Source of the DNA: an uncultured Schaedlerella sp.
Lineage (GTDB): Bacteria; Bacillota; Clostridia; Lachnospirales; Lachnospiraceae
DNA length: 28,759 nt
Reading direction: 5' to 3'
Assembly: GCA_934435195.1 (NCBI GenBank)
Contig: CAKSAJ010000031.1
Location: 1 to 28,759, forward strand
Part shown: positions 1 through 7,723 of the stretch, in pieces
Layout: each line of letters opens with the position of its first letter
Numbering within the stretch: the first letter of the stretch is position 1
Translations under genes and position numbers: made by a program
Notes under the pieces: model-generated
What the model saw: the letters and a program-made list of their open reading frames with translations, nothing else
What the model was told of the DNA's origin: nothing
Database searches by the model: none

Positions 1-485
1 TTTTTAAACTCTTCAAACTGCCCATTGTCACTAAGTTCATCATACCTTTTCCAGTAATCTAACTTTGGAAGCATTTCTTTCAAATAAGAGCGTGCTTGTT
101 CTTCAGTAAAGTTTTCATTTACCATATTCTCAACACACACATCAATCAATTCATCCATATCATTATATGTGTATGTCCCGTCTGCATAGCACCATTTACA
201 ATACTCCTCATTTAATATGCCATCTTTATCACGTCCCAATACGGAATCATCATCAATTGGCATACCGCAGCACTGGCAAATCAGCTTTCTGGGTTCTCCC
301 AAAAGCGTATTGATTGAGACATCAAATTCTTTAGATAAGAGCTTAAGTGTATCCGTATTTGGAACTGTATCCCCATTTTCCCAGCGTGATACTGCCTGCC
401 TTGTTACCATAATTTTATCTGCCAGCTCGTCTTGTGACATTCCTCTTCCAGTACGAAGTTTCAAAATAATATTTTTTGTTTCCAT
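1..485 (-). CDS. XRE-family HTH regulator with C-terminal zinc-ribbon domain (3' end beyond window)
   Basis: Reading leftward from the ATG at 485, the frame stays open for 161 codons to the window edge, so the C-terminus is missing. Residues 1-62 form a classic XRE/Cro helix-turn-helix (MSQDELADKIMVTRQAVSRW, then a GDTVPNTDTL stretch), which binds DNA, usually as a dimer. Residues 70-105 carry CQCCGMP and EYCKWCYADG, the cysteine pattern (C70, C72/C73, C96, C99) of the putative zinc-ribbon domain often fused to such HTH regulators in Clostridia. The start is supported by GGAGGTGG just upstream. A palindrome over the predicted -10 suggests autorepression. The target genes are unknown; the adjacent ATPase/TOPRIM pair is a possible but unproven target. 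Confidence 0.85.
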   Translation of the reverse strand, partial: METKNIILKLRTGRGMSQDELADKIMVTRQAVSRWENGDTVPNTDTLKLLSKEFDVSINTLLGEPRKLICQCCGMPIDDDSVLGRDKDGILNEEYCKWCYADGTYTYNDMDELIDVCVENMVNENFTEEQARSYLKEMLPKLDYWKRYDELSDNGQFEEFK

Positions 486-504
486 AGTCGCCACCTCCGT
501 TATC

Positions 505-536
505 TTTATCATAGCGATAAATCTGCCGGATGAAAA
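505..536 (-). promoter_or_regulatory. Predicted promoter and overlapping operator of the XRE gene
   Basis: On the minus strand, TTTTCA (531-536) and TATGAT (508-513) are separated by 17 nt, giving a sigma-A-like promoter about 20 bp upstream of the XRE start. TTTATC-N5-GATAAA (505-521) is a perfect 6-bp-arm palindrome covering the -10, the usual position for an autorepressor operator. The promoter match is moderate and the operator role is inferred. Confidence 0.4.
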
Positions 537-597
537 GCAACCTGCTGTTGCCATACCCTATGCCTGTCATCACCAAAAATTCGTCTGTTTTATTGAT

Positions 598-627
598 TCA
601 CTTCCATAAAGGATCATATTTGCTCAT
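598..627 (-). pseudogene. Nine-codon gene remnant starting MSKYDPLWK
   Basis: An AGGTGA ribosome-binding site (637-642) lies 9 nt before an ATG that encodes only MSKYDPLWK and then TGA. The site follows directly after the TOPRIM gene's stop codon, as expected for a third gene of the same operon. The N-terminus resembles small proteins that begin MSKYDPL and continue with W or Y (recollection of the DUF7662-type family, not verified). TGA stands where TGG (Trp) would fit, and the frame stays readable for about 40 more codons, into the XRE gene. I take it as an eroded start of a small gene; a real leader peptide is an alternative. Confidence 0.3.
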
Positions 628-645
628 AATTATCATTCACCTGCT

Positions 646-1440
646 TTATTTACAATTACAAATATCCAATTGATTCTTTGCATGCTTCACACATGTTCTC
701 CAAAGTTTCATTCCAAAATAATCCACAAGAAATTCCGGGAAAGCACTGATAATAAACACTTTATTATTGCCTGCTAAAGCCTGTTCACATATAAAGATAT
801 CATGTGGATTTGCTTCATCTAAATACTGTTCATAAGAAATAATTTCCGCATTTCCTAACAGGCATGATATTCTCATTGAAAAAACATCAACGATTTCTTT
901 CCATACATCTATATTGTAATCTCTAAAATGCGGATTCAGTGAATTTCTCGAAGATATATTCTTATATTCAGCAAGATCACTAATTTCAACAAAGCAATTA
1001 TCTCCATTTCCGCATTTACCTGCTTCAAAATCTCGCAATGCTTCAACCATCGGATAACTGATATATAACTTTCCATTCTCAGTTTCATTATCAAAGCTTT
1101 CAAGCATCTGGTTTATCACATCATCGTCATCTGCCTTTCCCAAATTTGTCTGATGTACATCATAATCAAAGAAAAGAAACACCTCCGAAAAATCATCTCT
1201 TGATAATCCTTCCAATTGTTCTCTGATTTTCTTATTACTTTCCCTTAAAACCTCAATAATATCTGTGTCGAAATCATCCGCCTTGAGTTTCTTCCAAAGC
1301 ATATAGATATTTTCTCCGGCCGGAAGCGTAATAATTTTTAAATTTCCATGCTTAAAGAACACTTTTGAAATATTATCAATAACCTGTGGTTCTCTGGCTT
1401 CTCCTTCAACTATAAATGCCTTATAGTCCTTATCTGCCAT
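646..1440 (-). CDS. TOPRIM/RloB-like protein, probable effector of a two-gene defence pair
   Basis: The 264-residue protein starts at the ATG at 1440, which has AGGTG six bases upstream; a GTG at 1449 is the less likely alternative. Residues 8-18 (AFIVEGEAREP) give the beta-strand-Glu motif seen at the start of TOPRIM and RloB domains (compare CEGExTEP in RloB). Residues 87-96 (VFLFFDYDVH) give the acidic DxD motif after a hydrophobic strand. Residues 128-138 (SYPMVEALRDF) sit where RloB-like proteins have their conserved PxxE-type segment. E12 and D92/D94 are the likely metal ligands. No signal peptide or membrane segment is seen. It overlaps the end of the ATPase gene by 11 nt, implying translational coupling and a joint function. 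By analogy with AbiLii, RloB and AriB it may be a nuclease released by the ATPase when phage is sensed; this is inference, and the family is not certain. Confidence 0.6.
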   Translation of the reverse strand: MADKDYKAFIVEGEAREPQVIDNISKVFFKHGNLKIITLPAGENIYMLWKKLKADDFDTDIIEVLRESNKKIREQLEGLSRDDFSEVFLFFDYDVHQTNLGKADDDDVINQMLESFDNETENGKLYISYPMVEALRDFEAGKCGNGDNCFVEISDLAEYKNISSRNSLNPHFRDYNIDVWKEIVDVFSMRISCLLGNAEIISYEQYLDEANPHDIFICEQALAGNNKVFIISAFPEFLVDYFGMKLWRTCVKHAKNQLDICNCK

Positions 1441-2539
1441 TAAACGCACCTGCCTTATACATTTTCTGAAGATTATGAGCCTGACGAAGTTCCTTTTCTG
1501 TCAGCTCTGAAATTGCATTTATGCTATTATTCTCAAGAAGGAAATAGCAATCTGGTCTGAGTAAATCATTGCTCATAAGGTCTGTGTTGTGTGTAGTTGT
1601 AAATACCTGCACATCGCTAATTCTTCTAAGTCTCTTCTGAACTGACTCTGATAATTCATAATGGTAAAATGCATCAAACTCATCAATGAAAACAAATGAT
1701 GCTTTTTCCATACGGATATACCAATAATAGAATAATGCAAGGGATCTGGTTCCTGTTGAAGCAATCTTGAAAAAGTCAGCATCTTTATTGTCGAAATGAC
1801 AATATATAGCCTTTCTTCCATCGACCTCGCATCCATACAATTCATAATCGATATCATTTTCTTTTAAGAATTCTTGGAAATCCTTAACTTTGCCACTATT
1901 AACAATTCCTTCTGCAATGCTCTCTAATCCGTTCATAAAACCTTCATATCCACGGCTATCAAGTGAATAGAATAAAAGCATTCTCTCGACAAAATCAATA
2001 AACTTCTTAAATACCTGATTCTGAACATTATCTGAAAGAATTGAATTACTATTTACATATTTCACTCTCGAGATCGGGCTTTCATTTCTTATTGATGCAT
2101 TCAAAGTATCTGATCCCTCAAGCAAAGTAAATCCATCTCTTGTCAGGAAGTCAAAGAAAATGACTTCTTTTCCATCAATGGACAAACTTTCACTCTTTAA
2201 GGAATTCACATCCATTTTACTGTACTTATATACAACTTCATGTCCGGCGAACACGAATGTGTACTCAAACTCCGCAAAAGATTTCCTTCCACTCATATTC
2301 AGATAAAAATCATAGCTTCCCAGGAGTTTTTGCTTTTCAGTCAGATGAGTAATGATATCAAAGATAGCCAAACCAAGATTCGACTTTCCACAACTGTTGA
2401 TACCATATATAATTCCCTTCGTTATGCAGCCATTCTCTATTATTTCAGAATTAAAGCTGTAATTACTGGGTGTTCCTATATCTAATGTGATTTTATCCTT
2501 AAATCCTTTGAAATTTTCGACACTAAATTTCTTTAACAT
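1430..2539 (-). CDS. AAA15/ABC-type ATPase (RloA/AbiLi-like), sensor of the two-gene defence pair
   Basis: This is a 369-residue SMC/ABC-like ATPase. It opens with LKKFSVENFKGFKD, the typical strand of AAA15/AAA21 proteins (COG1106). Walker A is GINSCGKS at residues 46-53. A probable signature region contains STGTRSLALFYYW. Walker B is FVFIDEFDAF around 282-291, and the H-loop is TTTHN at 314-318. I chose the start at 2539 rather than the in-frame ATG at 2596, because GGAAGGTGA lies at good spacing and the upstream ATG falls inside the -35 element of the promoter. Proteins of this size paired with a TOPRIM partner include AbiLi, RloA and AriA of PARIS; Septu PtuA is a more distant relative. 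The ATPase is inferred to sense a phage product and to hold or activate the partner. Confidence 0.75.
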   Translation of the reverse strand: MLKKFSVENFKGFKDKITLDIGTPSNYSFNSEIIENGCITKGIIYGINSCGKSNLGLAIFDIITHLTEKQKLLGSYDFYLNMSGRKSFAEFEYTFVFAGHEVVYKYSKMDVNSLKSESLSIDGKEVIFFDFLTRDGFTLLEGSDTLNASIRNESPISRVKYVNSNSILSDNVQNQVFKKFIDFVERMLLFYSLDSRGYEGFMNGLESIAEGIVNSGKVKDFQEFLKENDIDYELYGCEVDGRKAIYCHFDNKDADFFKIASTGTRSLALFYYWYIRMEKASFVFIDEFDAFYHYELSESVQKRLRRISDVQVFTTTHNTDLMSNDLLRPDCYFLLENNSINAISELTEKELRQAHNLQKMYKAGAFNGR

Positions 2540-2567
2540 GATAATCACCTTCCATTTCTTTTTCTTT

Positions 2568-2596
2568 ATTATATGATCATCCGCAAAAAAGTTCAA
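2568..2596 (-). promoter_or_regulatory. Promoter of the ATPase/TOPRIM operon
   Basis: On the minus strand, TTGAAC (2591-2596) and a perfect TATAAT (2568-2573) are separated by exactly 17 nt. Transcription would begin near 2561, about 20 nt upstream of the ATPase start. Just upstream of the -35, CCGTA-N7-TACGG (2603-2619) forms an inverted repeat that could be a regulator site or only a weak hairpin. Confidence 0.65.
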
Positions 2597-2665
2597 GTCT
2601 ATCCGTATTTTTTTTACGGCAATATCGAATTTTTGTTTCGAATATCAATCCCACAAACGCTTCTG

Positions 2666-5275
2666 CTATCTCTTTTTACACGCAAAATGTGTAATCACAA
2701 CATTAATGAATAATAATGATAACATTACACTCACAGTAATCTGAATCGGCCAATGAAATGTAAAGTATGATAATTTATTTTCCATATAAATTTTTACGCC
2801 AACCAAGGCTGCCACCCCTGCCGTAAACAGCATTCCCATCACGCACAAAAAATAATAACTACTTTCTCCTAAAAGCATTAATTTCATTTGTTTATCGGTC
2901 ATCCCGATACTCTTCATAATATCAAATTCTTTTCTCCGAGAGTACATCCCGGTAAATACGACGTTACAATAATTGGTCAAGCCCGCAATGAATAATATGA
3001 TACTTACAGCACCTAAGAGAATTCGATTGCCTCTCATATATGTTTCTTTTTGCTGCATCAGGTCTGATTTACAGATAACGAAAACTCCTGCTTCGCCGGT
3101 TCCTTCATCCATTGATACTTCTGTCATTTCAGAGCGTTTCTTATTTTCCTCTGAGATCAGCTCGCTGATCTGTGTTTTCACATAAGATTCTTTTTCCGGA
3201 TCGGCAGTTAATTCCATTGTTAATAGCTTTTTCTCAGTCGGTATCTTTTGAAAGGCTTTCTCACTGATAAAATAATATAAGTTGCATTCTCCATGCCAGG
3301 ATTGATGTATTTCCGGGAAATCATCGCTTTGCCGGTCTAAATAACCACATAAGGTAAACGTTTCAGATTCTTTTTGAGGAAATTCGTCTTCCTGTTGTTT
3401 CTCTTTATTCTCAGAATTACTTTGTTCTTTTCTAAGAATCGCATCTTCTCTTGAAAGCAAAGTTTTAAAATATACCGGTTCGCCAATTGCTTCATCTGCA
3501 AGTTTTTGCTGTTCCGGGGTCAGCAGATGATCATGTATAATCAGCACGCCATTCCCGTCTTCCAAAGATTTCACATCAATATTGAGTTGATTATCCTGAA
3601 TGTATTTCTTAAGCGACAAGATTTGATTGTCATTTAAAACCTGCACAGTATCCCAACTGAATCCTTCCACCATATTGTCATTTGTAAGATCTGAAAGCCC
3701 CTCGTCATAAGGTCGGATGCCTTTCTTAGACATAACCGTAGTTACATAAGCTCCTTCGATCAGATTAGAATTCTCCCAATCAATACCATCTATCTTGTGT
3801 AGTTTTTTCTCTAACTTACGAGAAATTGGTGAAAATTCATCATAATTATTGTCATACAACAGTTCCACACCGTCTCCTTGTGTCAGTAAAGGATCAACAT
3901 CGATTTCTCTGGTTTTATATTCTTCCCCACATCCCTGACTTTTCCCGAATTCGCTAAACTCTCCTGCCAGCAAAAAATCAGGACGTTTTTCAAGAAGATG
4001 CTTATAATCGCATCCATTTATAAGTACATTCATTAGAATAAAAGACAGGACTCCTAAAAATATAGAAAGACTTGTAATGATAAATCGTGCTTTATGTCGT
4101 GTTATATTTCCCCATGCAATATAAAACATTTCTCCTGTTTCAGATCGTTTCAACACCATTTTTCCAAAATGTTTTATTTTTCTGTTAACCTTATTTCCAT
4201 CATAAGTGGCACTCTCAACGCAAGACAAATTCGTTATTTTTCTAATAACATCTTCCGATGCTATCCACAGAATTCCATTTACAAATAGAACAGAAATCAA
4301 AAGAATCCACGGCCTGAAAAAGGAAAGTATCGTGTTTCCTCCCATTTCCTGATAAAAATGAAAGCCTAATATTTTCGGTATCAATAAAATCAAAATCAGT
4401 GCAGAGATCAAACTTCCCAAAGCATAGCCTTTTAACATGAGTGACCGCATTTGTTTCCGGTAAATTTTTGTGATCTGTCTTTCTGTGGCTCCGATCGTGT
4501 GGAGCAATCCGAGATTTTGAACATCTTCGCTCATGGACATCCAAAGGACATTGCTCACCAGAAAATAAATTCCGCACAAAATACCTAACGTTCCTAATAT
4601 CACCATCTCATATCCACCTGCGAATTTAGAAACAGCAGTATATTGTGCTGTTTCAGAAACGTATATCTTCTGATCTGCACTCTTCATCGGCAATGTCTGA
4701 TATAATTTTTCTTCTGTTTTACTCCTGCTTAAATGATTGCTCCGACTGAAAAGTAAGGTATAAGGACCCTTTTCCAGGTTCAACTCATTGATTTTGTCAT
4801 GTGAAATGTATCCGATTGACAATTTATTTCCAGCGTCCGTATACCAGCCACACAGTTTGAATTTTTCTTTTGAATGTTCGAACGCACCTTTGTATACATC
4901 TAAGTTTATTTCCATTCCTTGTTCCGGTTCAGAAATACCAAGTTTTTTCAATGCCCGCTCTGATAATAGAATTTCCTCCTTTTTCTGCGGATAGCTTCCA
5001 ATCACATTGGTATATGCCGACCTCAAAAAATTGTTCCAACTTTCTGAGTCAGCCCATACTACGTTGCATATCGTTTTTGCATTATCCTCCGAAACTTCTG
5101 TAGCTTCACCTACAAAAATGCTTTTTCCAACTTGCTTTATATAATCCAGTTGTTTTAATTTTGCATATTGTTCTTCTGTTCCATCTTCTATTCTGCCCGA
5201 AGAAGCTGTTCCATTTTCTCTGATTAATCTTATTGGTTTTGCAATGATGTATCTAAGGCTTTTCTCAATAAAGCA
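2666..5275 (-). pseudogene. FtsX-type ABC transporter permease, N-terminally truncated by a deletion
   Basis: The frame is open for 869 codons but has no ATG, GTG or TTG until a TTG at 5026, deep inside the homologous part. The protein is a large FtsX/MacB-like permease. The readable part begins in the first extracellular domain (DGTEEQYAKLKQLDYIKQVG), then has an FtsX core with several membrane helices and the LHTIGATERQI cytoplasmic motif. Another helix (ARFIITSLSIFLGVLSFI) and a second large extracellular domain follow, then a second FtsX core with KSIGMTDKQMKLM. What is missing is the start and the first membrane segment, roughly 50-60 residues. Directly upstream in another frame lies the start of a response regulator. 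In intact loci this permease family sits behind regulator, kinase and ATPase genes and handles antimicrobial peptides or lipids; here the transporter is probably dead, though initiation at 5026 is possible. Confidence 0.8.
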
Positions 5276-5301
5276 TCATCTTCTATAATTCCTATTACCA
5301 T
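5230..5301 (-). pseudogene. 5' remnant of an OmpR-type response regulator
   Basis: CAGGAG (5308-5313) sits 6 nt before an ATG that encodes 23 residues and then TAA. The sequence MVIGIIEDDALLRKALDTSL is a textbook receiver-domain beginning: beta-1 followed by the acidic EDD pocket and helix 1. Sequence consistent with the receiver stops after about 23 residues, where the reading passes into permease sequence in another frame. The rest of the regulator, and presumably a histidine kinase and an ABC ATPase gene, appear to have been deleted. Confidence 0.75.
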
Positions 5302-5333
5302 ACATATCTCCTGATTTTTCTAGACTATAATAT

Positions 5334-5386
5334 AAAAAGTCCGTTACAATATGCATAACATCTCTGTATATTGTAACGGACTTTTT
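5334..5386 (-). terminator. Strong intrinsic terminator after the yunG-like gene, potentially bidirectional
   Basis: The arms AAAAAGTCCGTTACAATAT (5334-5352) and its exact complement (5368-5386) form a 19-bp perfect stem that starts with an A run and ends with a T run. It lies on the stop codon of the yunG-like gene and closes the long housekeeping run that reads leftward. The symmetry means it could also stop plus-strand transcription. Confidence 0.9.
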
Positions 5387-5831
5387 ATTCTTCCCTCTCT
5401 GATATAAGCTTCCTTAACTCTGCTTTCAGGAATTCATACCTCAATCGCTTTTCTTCCTTTTCGAAATGAACCTCTCGACTCTGGACAGGGTTATTCTCAT
5501 AAGATAAAACCTCATCTTTGAACTGCTCACTTGTGAGGTCAAATATACAATCACCAATCACATTGTAGCAATGATAATTACCACCACTCCTTCGGATTCC
5601 ATATACCTCTCCACCGAAAATATCCTGTGCAAGGAATGCAGTAATCGAGCACTGTCCCAATGTCATATTTTCTTTTGACCAACCGTCTCTCATTCTAGGT
5701 GCACAGGTATCAGCGCACCAGATTTCCGACAACAAATCATACAGATGTCTGGGATTTTTTACTTTTTTATATTCCTCATTAACGGCAGGAACATCTGCAT
5801 TCTGCCAACCATAGAATCTATATTCCTTCAT
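5385..5831 (-). CDS. YunG-like protein of unknown function
   Basis: This 148-residue soluble protein is similar in layout to Bacillus subtilis YunG. Visible features are WCADTCAPRMRDGWS (38-52), GQCSITAFLAQD (59-70), NYHCYN (85-90) and FDLTSEQF (97-104). The ordered C61, H87 and D98 recall the Cys-His-Asp arrangement of papain-like or NlpC/transglutaminase folds, but an enzymatic role is only an inference. AAGGAG lies 5 nt before the start. It is the last gene before the terminator and follows the acetyltransferase gene by about 50 nt, so it is probably cotranscribed with it. Confidence 0.65.
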   Translation of the reverse strand: MKEYRFYGWQNADVPAVNEEYKKVKNPRHLYDLLSEIWCADTCAPRMRDGWSKENMTLGQCSITAFLAQDIFGGEVYGIRRSGGNYHCYNVIGDCIFDLTSEQFKDEVLSYENNPVQSREVHFEKEEKRLRYEFLKAELRKLISEREE

Positions 5832-5883
5832 TATTACTCCTTGCCTGCCATAATTTCATCATCTAATCTATTATTCCTAAGCA

Positions 5884-6381
5884 CTATATTCTGCAAGTCA
5901 TCTCATGCCATTCTTCTCCACCCCAGGTAGAATCCGCAATCCCTCTATCCTCAAATCCAAACTTTTTATACATCTCCACTTTGTTTGCAAGACATGTCAG
6001 ATACAGCATATTGCGCCCTTTTTCATGTTCTCTCCTGCTGTACTGATAAACAATTTCTCTTGCCAGTCCTTGCTTTCTATACTCAGGAAGTACATCCAGA
6101 CCAAGCAACATAATATTCTTTCCCTCTGGATCATAAAGACTTACATCTGTGAAAAATTCATCTCTAAACTTGGATTCTTTCGTAGATAATCCATTAAGAA
6201 ATCCTGCTATTTTCCCAGTATCTTTATCTACCGCAACAAGAAACAACTCTGGTGCGGCAGCTATACGCTCTTTCATTGCTCTCGGTGAGCATGCTTCATT
6301 CGGTGGAAAACAAATTTGCTCTATGGCAATTGCCTGTTCCACCTCATCTTGACGGATATTTCTAAATTCAAATCTTTTCAT
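5884..6381 (-). CDS. GNAT-family N-acetyltransferase (AANAT-like)
   Basis: The 165-residue protein has the GNAT fold. Residues 92-109 hold motif A with the acetyl-CoA pyrophosphate loop RKQGLA, and YKKFGFED (138-145) is the usual C-terminal motif B region. The N-terminal part (ICFPPNEACS, 23-32) resembles arylalkylamine N-acetyltransferase-like members, which acetylate small primary amines. The real substrate cannot be read from the sequence. It begins 16 nt after the thiN stop, with GAGGGG about 12 nt upstream, so it is likely the next gene of that operon. Confidence 0.85.
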   Translation of the reverse strand: MKRFEFRNIRQDEVEQAIAIEQICFPPNEACSPRAMKERIAAAPELFLVAVDKDTGKIAGFLNGLSTKESKFRDEFFTDVSLYDPEGKNIMLLGLDVLPEYRKQGLAREIVYQYSRREHEKGRNMLYLTCLANKVEMYKKFGFEDRGIADSTWGGEEWHEMTCRI

Positions 6382-6397
6382 ATTCTGATTTTTCCCC

Positions 6398-7051
6398 TCA
6401 ATCTCTTGTCTCCATCAAAATTACATTTCCCACCGGAAATGTGATTTCGACTTCTTCTTCTTTCCACTCATTACTGACACACAGACTGTCAAACGGCATT
6501 AATGTATGATGCTGCAGTGGATATTTTGCCCCTGTTATATTAAAATCTATAATCTCTCCGTCTAATGGAAAAACTGAAAAATATGGACCAAATGCTTCTG
6601 ACTTTCGAATCACGCTCGATTCATCTAACAAACGGATTCGATTATGTGCATCCATCAGATAGGCTTCTGCCCCCGCATCCTTTGCTATCTTCAAGCTCTG
6701 TACATTCGCCCAGATATGATCGATACGGGTACCTGTTCCGCCCAGTATTACAATATTCTTTCTTCCCATATTGAGACATAAGCGAAGTGCGATTTCTGTA
6801 TCAGATGCATCTTTTACCGGGTTAAACTGCCGAATTGGCACTTTTGTTTCTGTCCTGTAATAATTTACAATTTCATCTGATGTGCTGTCAAAATCTCCAA
6901 CAATATAATCCGGCTTAATTCCATGCTTATACAGGAATTCTAATCCATGATCTGCCGCAACAATGTATTCGGTTTCTTCGCTCTTTAAAATTTGCAACGT
7001 GAATTCTTCGTCTAACATTCCACCGCTGACAACTACTGTTTGTCTATTCAT
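6398..7051 (-). CDS. thiN: Thiamine pyrophosphokinase
   Basis: This 217-residue enzyme transfers pyrophosphate from ATP to thiamine to give thiamine pyrophosphate. Family signatures are AADHG (32-36), GDFDS (52-56), the KDASDTE segment (80-86) with metal-binding Asp residues, and GGTGTRIDH (104-112). The length is normal for bacterial ThiN. Its start overlaps the 3' end of rpe by 8 nt, so the two are translationally coupled. The rsgA-rpe-thiN order is common in Firmicutes. Confidence 0.95.
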   Translation of the reverse strand: MNRQTVVVSGGMLDEEFTLQILKSEETEYIVAADHGLEFLYKHGIKPDYIVGDFDSTSDEIVNYYRTETKVPIRQFNPVKDASDTEIALRLCLNMGRKNIVILGGTGTRIDHIWANVQSLKIAKDAGAEAYLMDAHNRIRLLDESSVIRKSEAFGPYFSVFPLDGEIIDFNITGAKYPLQHHTLMPFDSLCVSNEWKEEEVEITFPVGNVILMETRD

Positions 7052-7706
7052 TTTCGTTTAATATCTCCATAAAGCCTTTTACATTTTCTGCAATGTTATC
7101 TTTAAATACTGCTGAACCGGCCACTAATACATTAGCCCCTGCTTCCAGAACTTCTTTTGCATTACCAAGATGGATTCCGCCATCAACTTCCACGTCTGCT
7201 GTTAACCCTTTTTCGTTTAATAATCCACGCAATTCTCTGATCTTATCCAGTGATTCCGGAATAAATGACTGACCGCCTTTTCCTGGTTCTACAGACATGA
7301 TTAAAAACAGTTCTGCCTGATCAAGATATGGTTTCAGCACTTCTACAGGTGTTGCAGGTTTTATTGTAAGTCCTGCTTTCATACCACATTTGTGAATGGC
7401 ATCTAACGTTGCCTGAACATCTTCACATGCTTCATAATGCACATTTAAAATATCTGCTCCGGCTTTATGAAATGCTTCTACATAACGGATTGGTTCTTCT
7501 ATCATAAGATGTACGTCCATCACGATATCTGCTGCATCTTTGATTGAAGCAAGTACCGGGATTCCAAATGAAATGTTTGATACAAACATTCCATCCATCA
7601 CATCAAAATGAAGATACTCTGCGCCATTCTCTGCGCAAGTTTTAACCTGCTCCCCTAACACTTTAAAATCTGCCGATAAAATCGATGGTGCTAATATGTT
7701 TTTCAT
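7044..7706 (-). CDS. rpe: Ribulose-phosphate 3-epimerase
   Basis: This 220-residue TIM-barrel epimerase interconverts ribulose-5-phosphate and xylulose-5-phosphate in the pentose phosphate pathway. ILAPSILSADF opens the protein. The metal ligands are H33 and D35 (LHFDVMDG), H66 (DVHLM) and D175 (EVDGGI); the Met-rich SVEPGKGGQSF loop (138-148) is also present. I preferred the ATG at 7706, which has GGGAGA about 10 nt upstream and fits the family start. An ATG at 7724 overlapping the rsgA stop (TAATG) would add six residues and cannot be excluded. Confidence 0.95.
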   Translation of the reverse strand: MKNILAPSILSADFKVLGEQVKTCAENGAEYLHFDVMDGMFVSNISFGIPVLASIKDAADIVMDVHLMIEEPIRYVEAFHKAGADILNVHYEACEDVQATLDAIHKCGMKAGLTIKPATPVEVLKPYLDQAELFLIMSVEPGKGGQSFIPESLDKIRELRGLLNEKGLTADVEVDGGIHLGNAKEVLEAGANVLVAGSAVFKDNIAENVKGFMEILNENE

Positions 7707-7723
7707 TTTACTTAAATCTCCCA

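Noticed and set aside
217..609. Plus-strand 130-codon ORF opposite the XRE gene
   Set aside because: It is antisense to a clear HTH/zinc-ribbon protein, has no recognisable domain and no convincing ribosome-binding site.
2540..2596. Longer N-terminus for the ATPase starting at 2596
   Set aside because: That ATG lies in the predicted -35 element and lacks a ribosome-binding site, while the ATG at 2539 has a good one and fits the family start.
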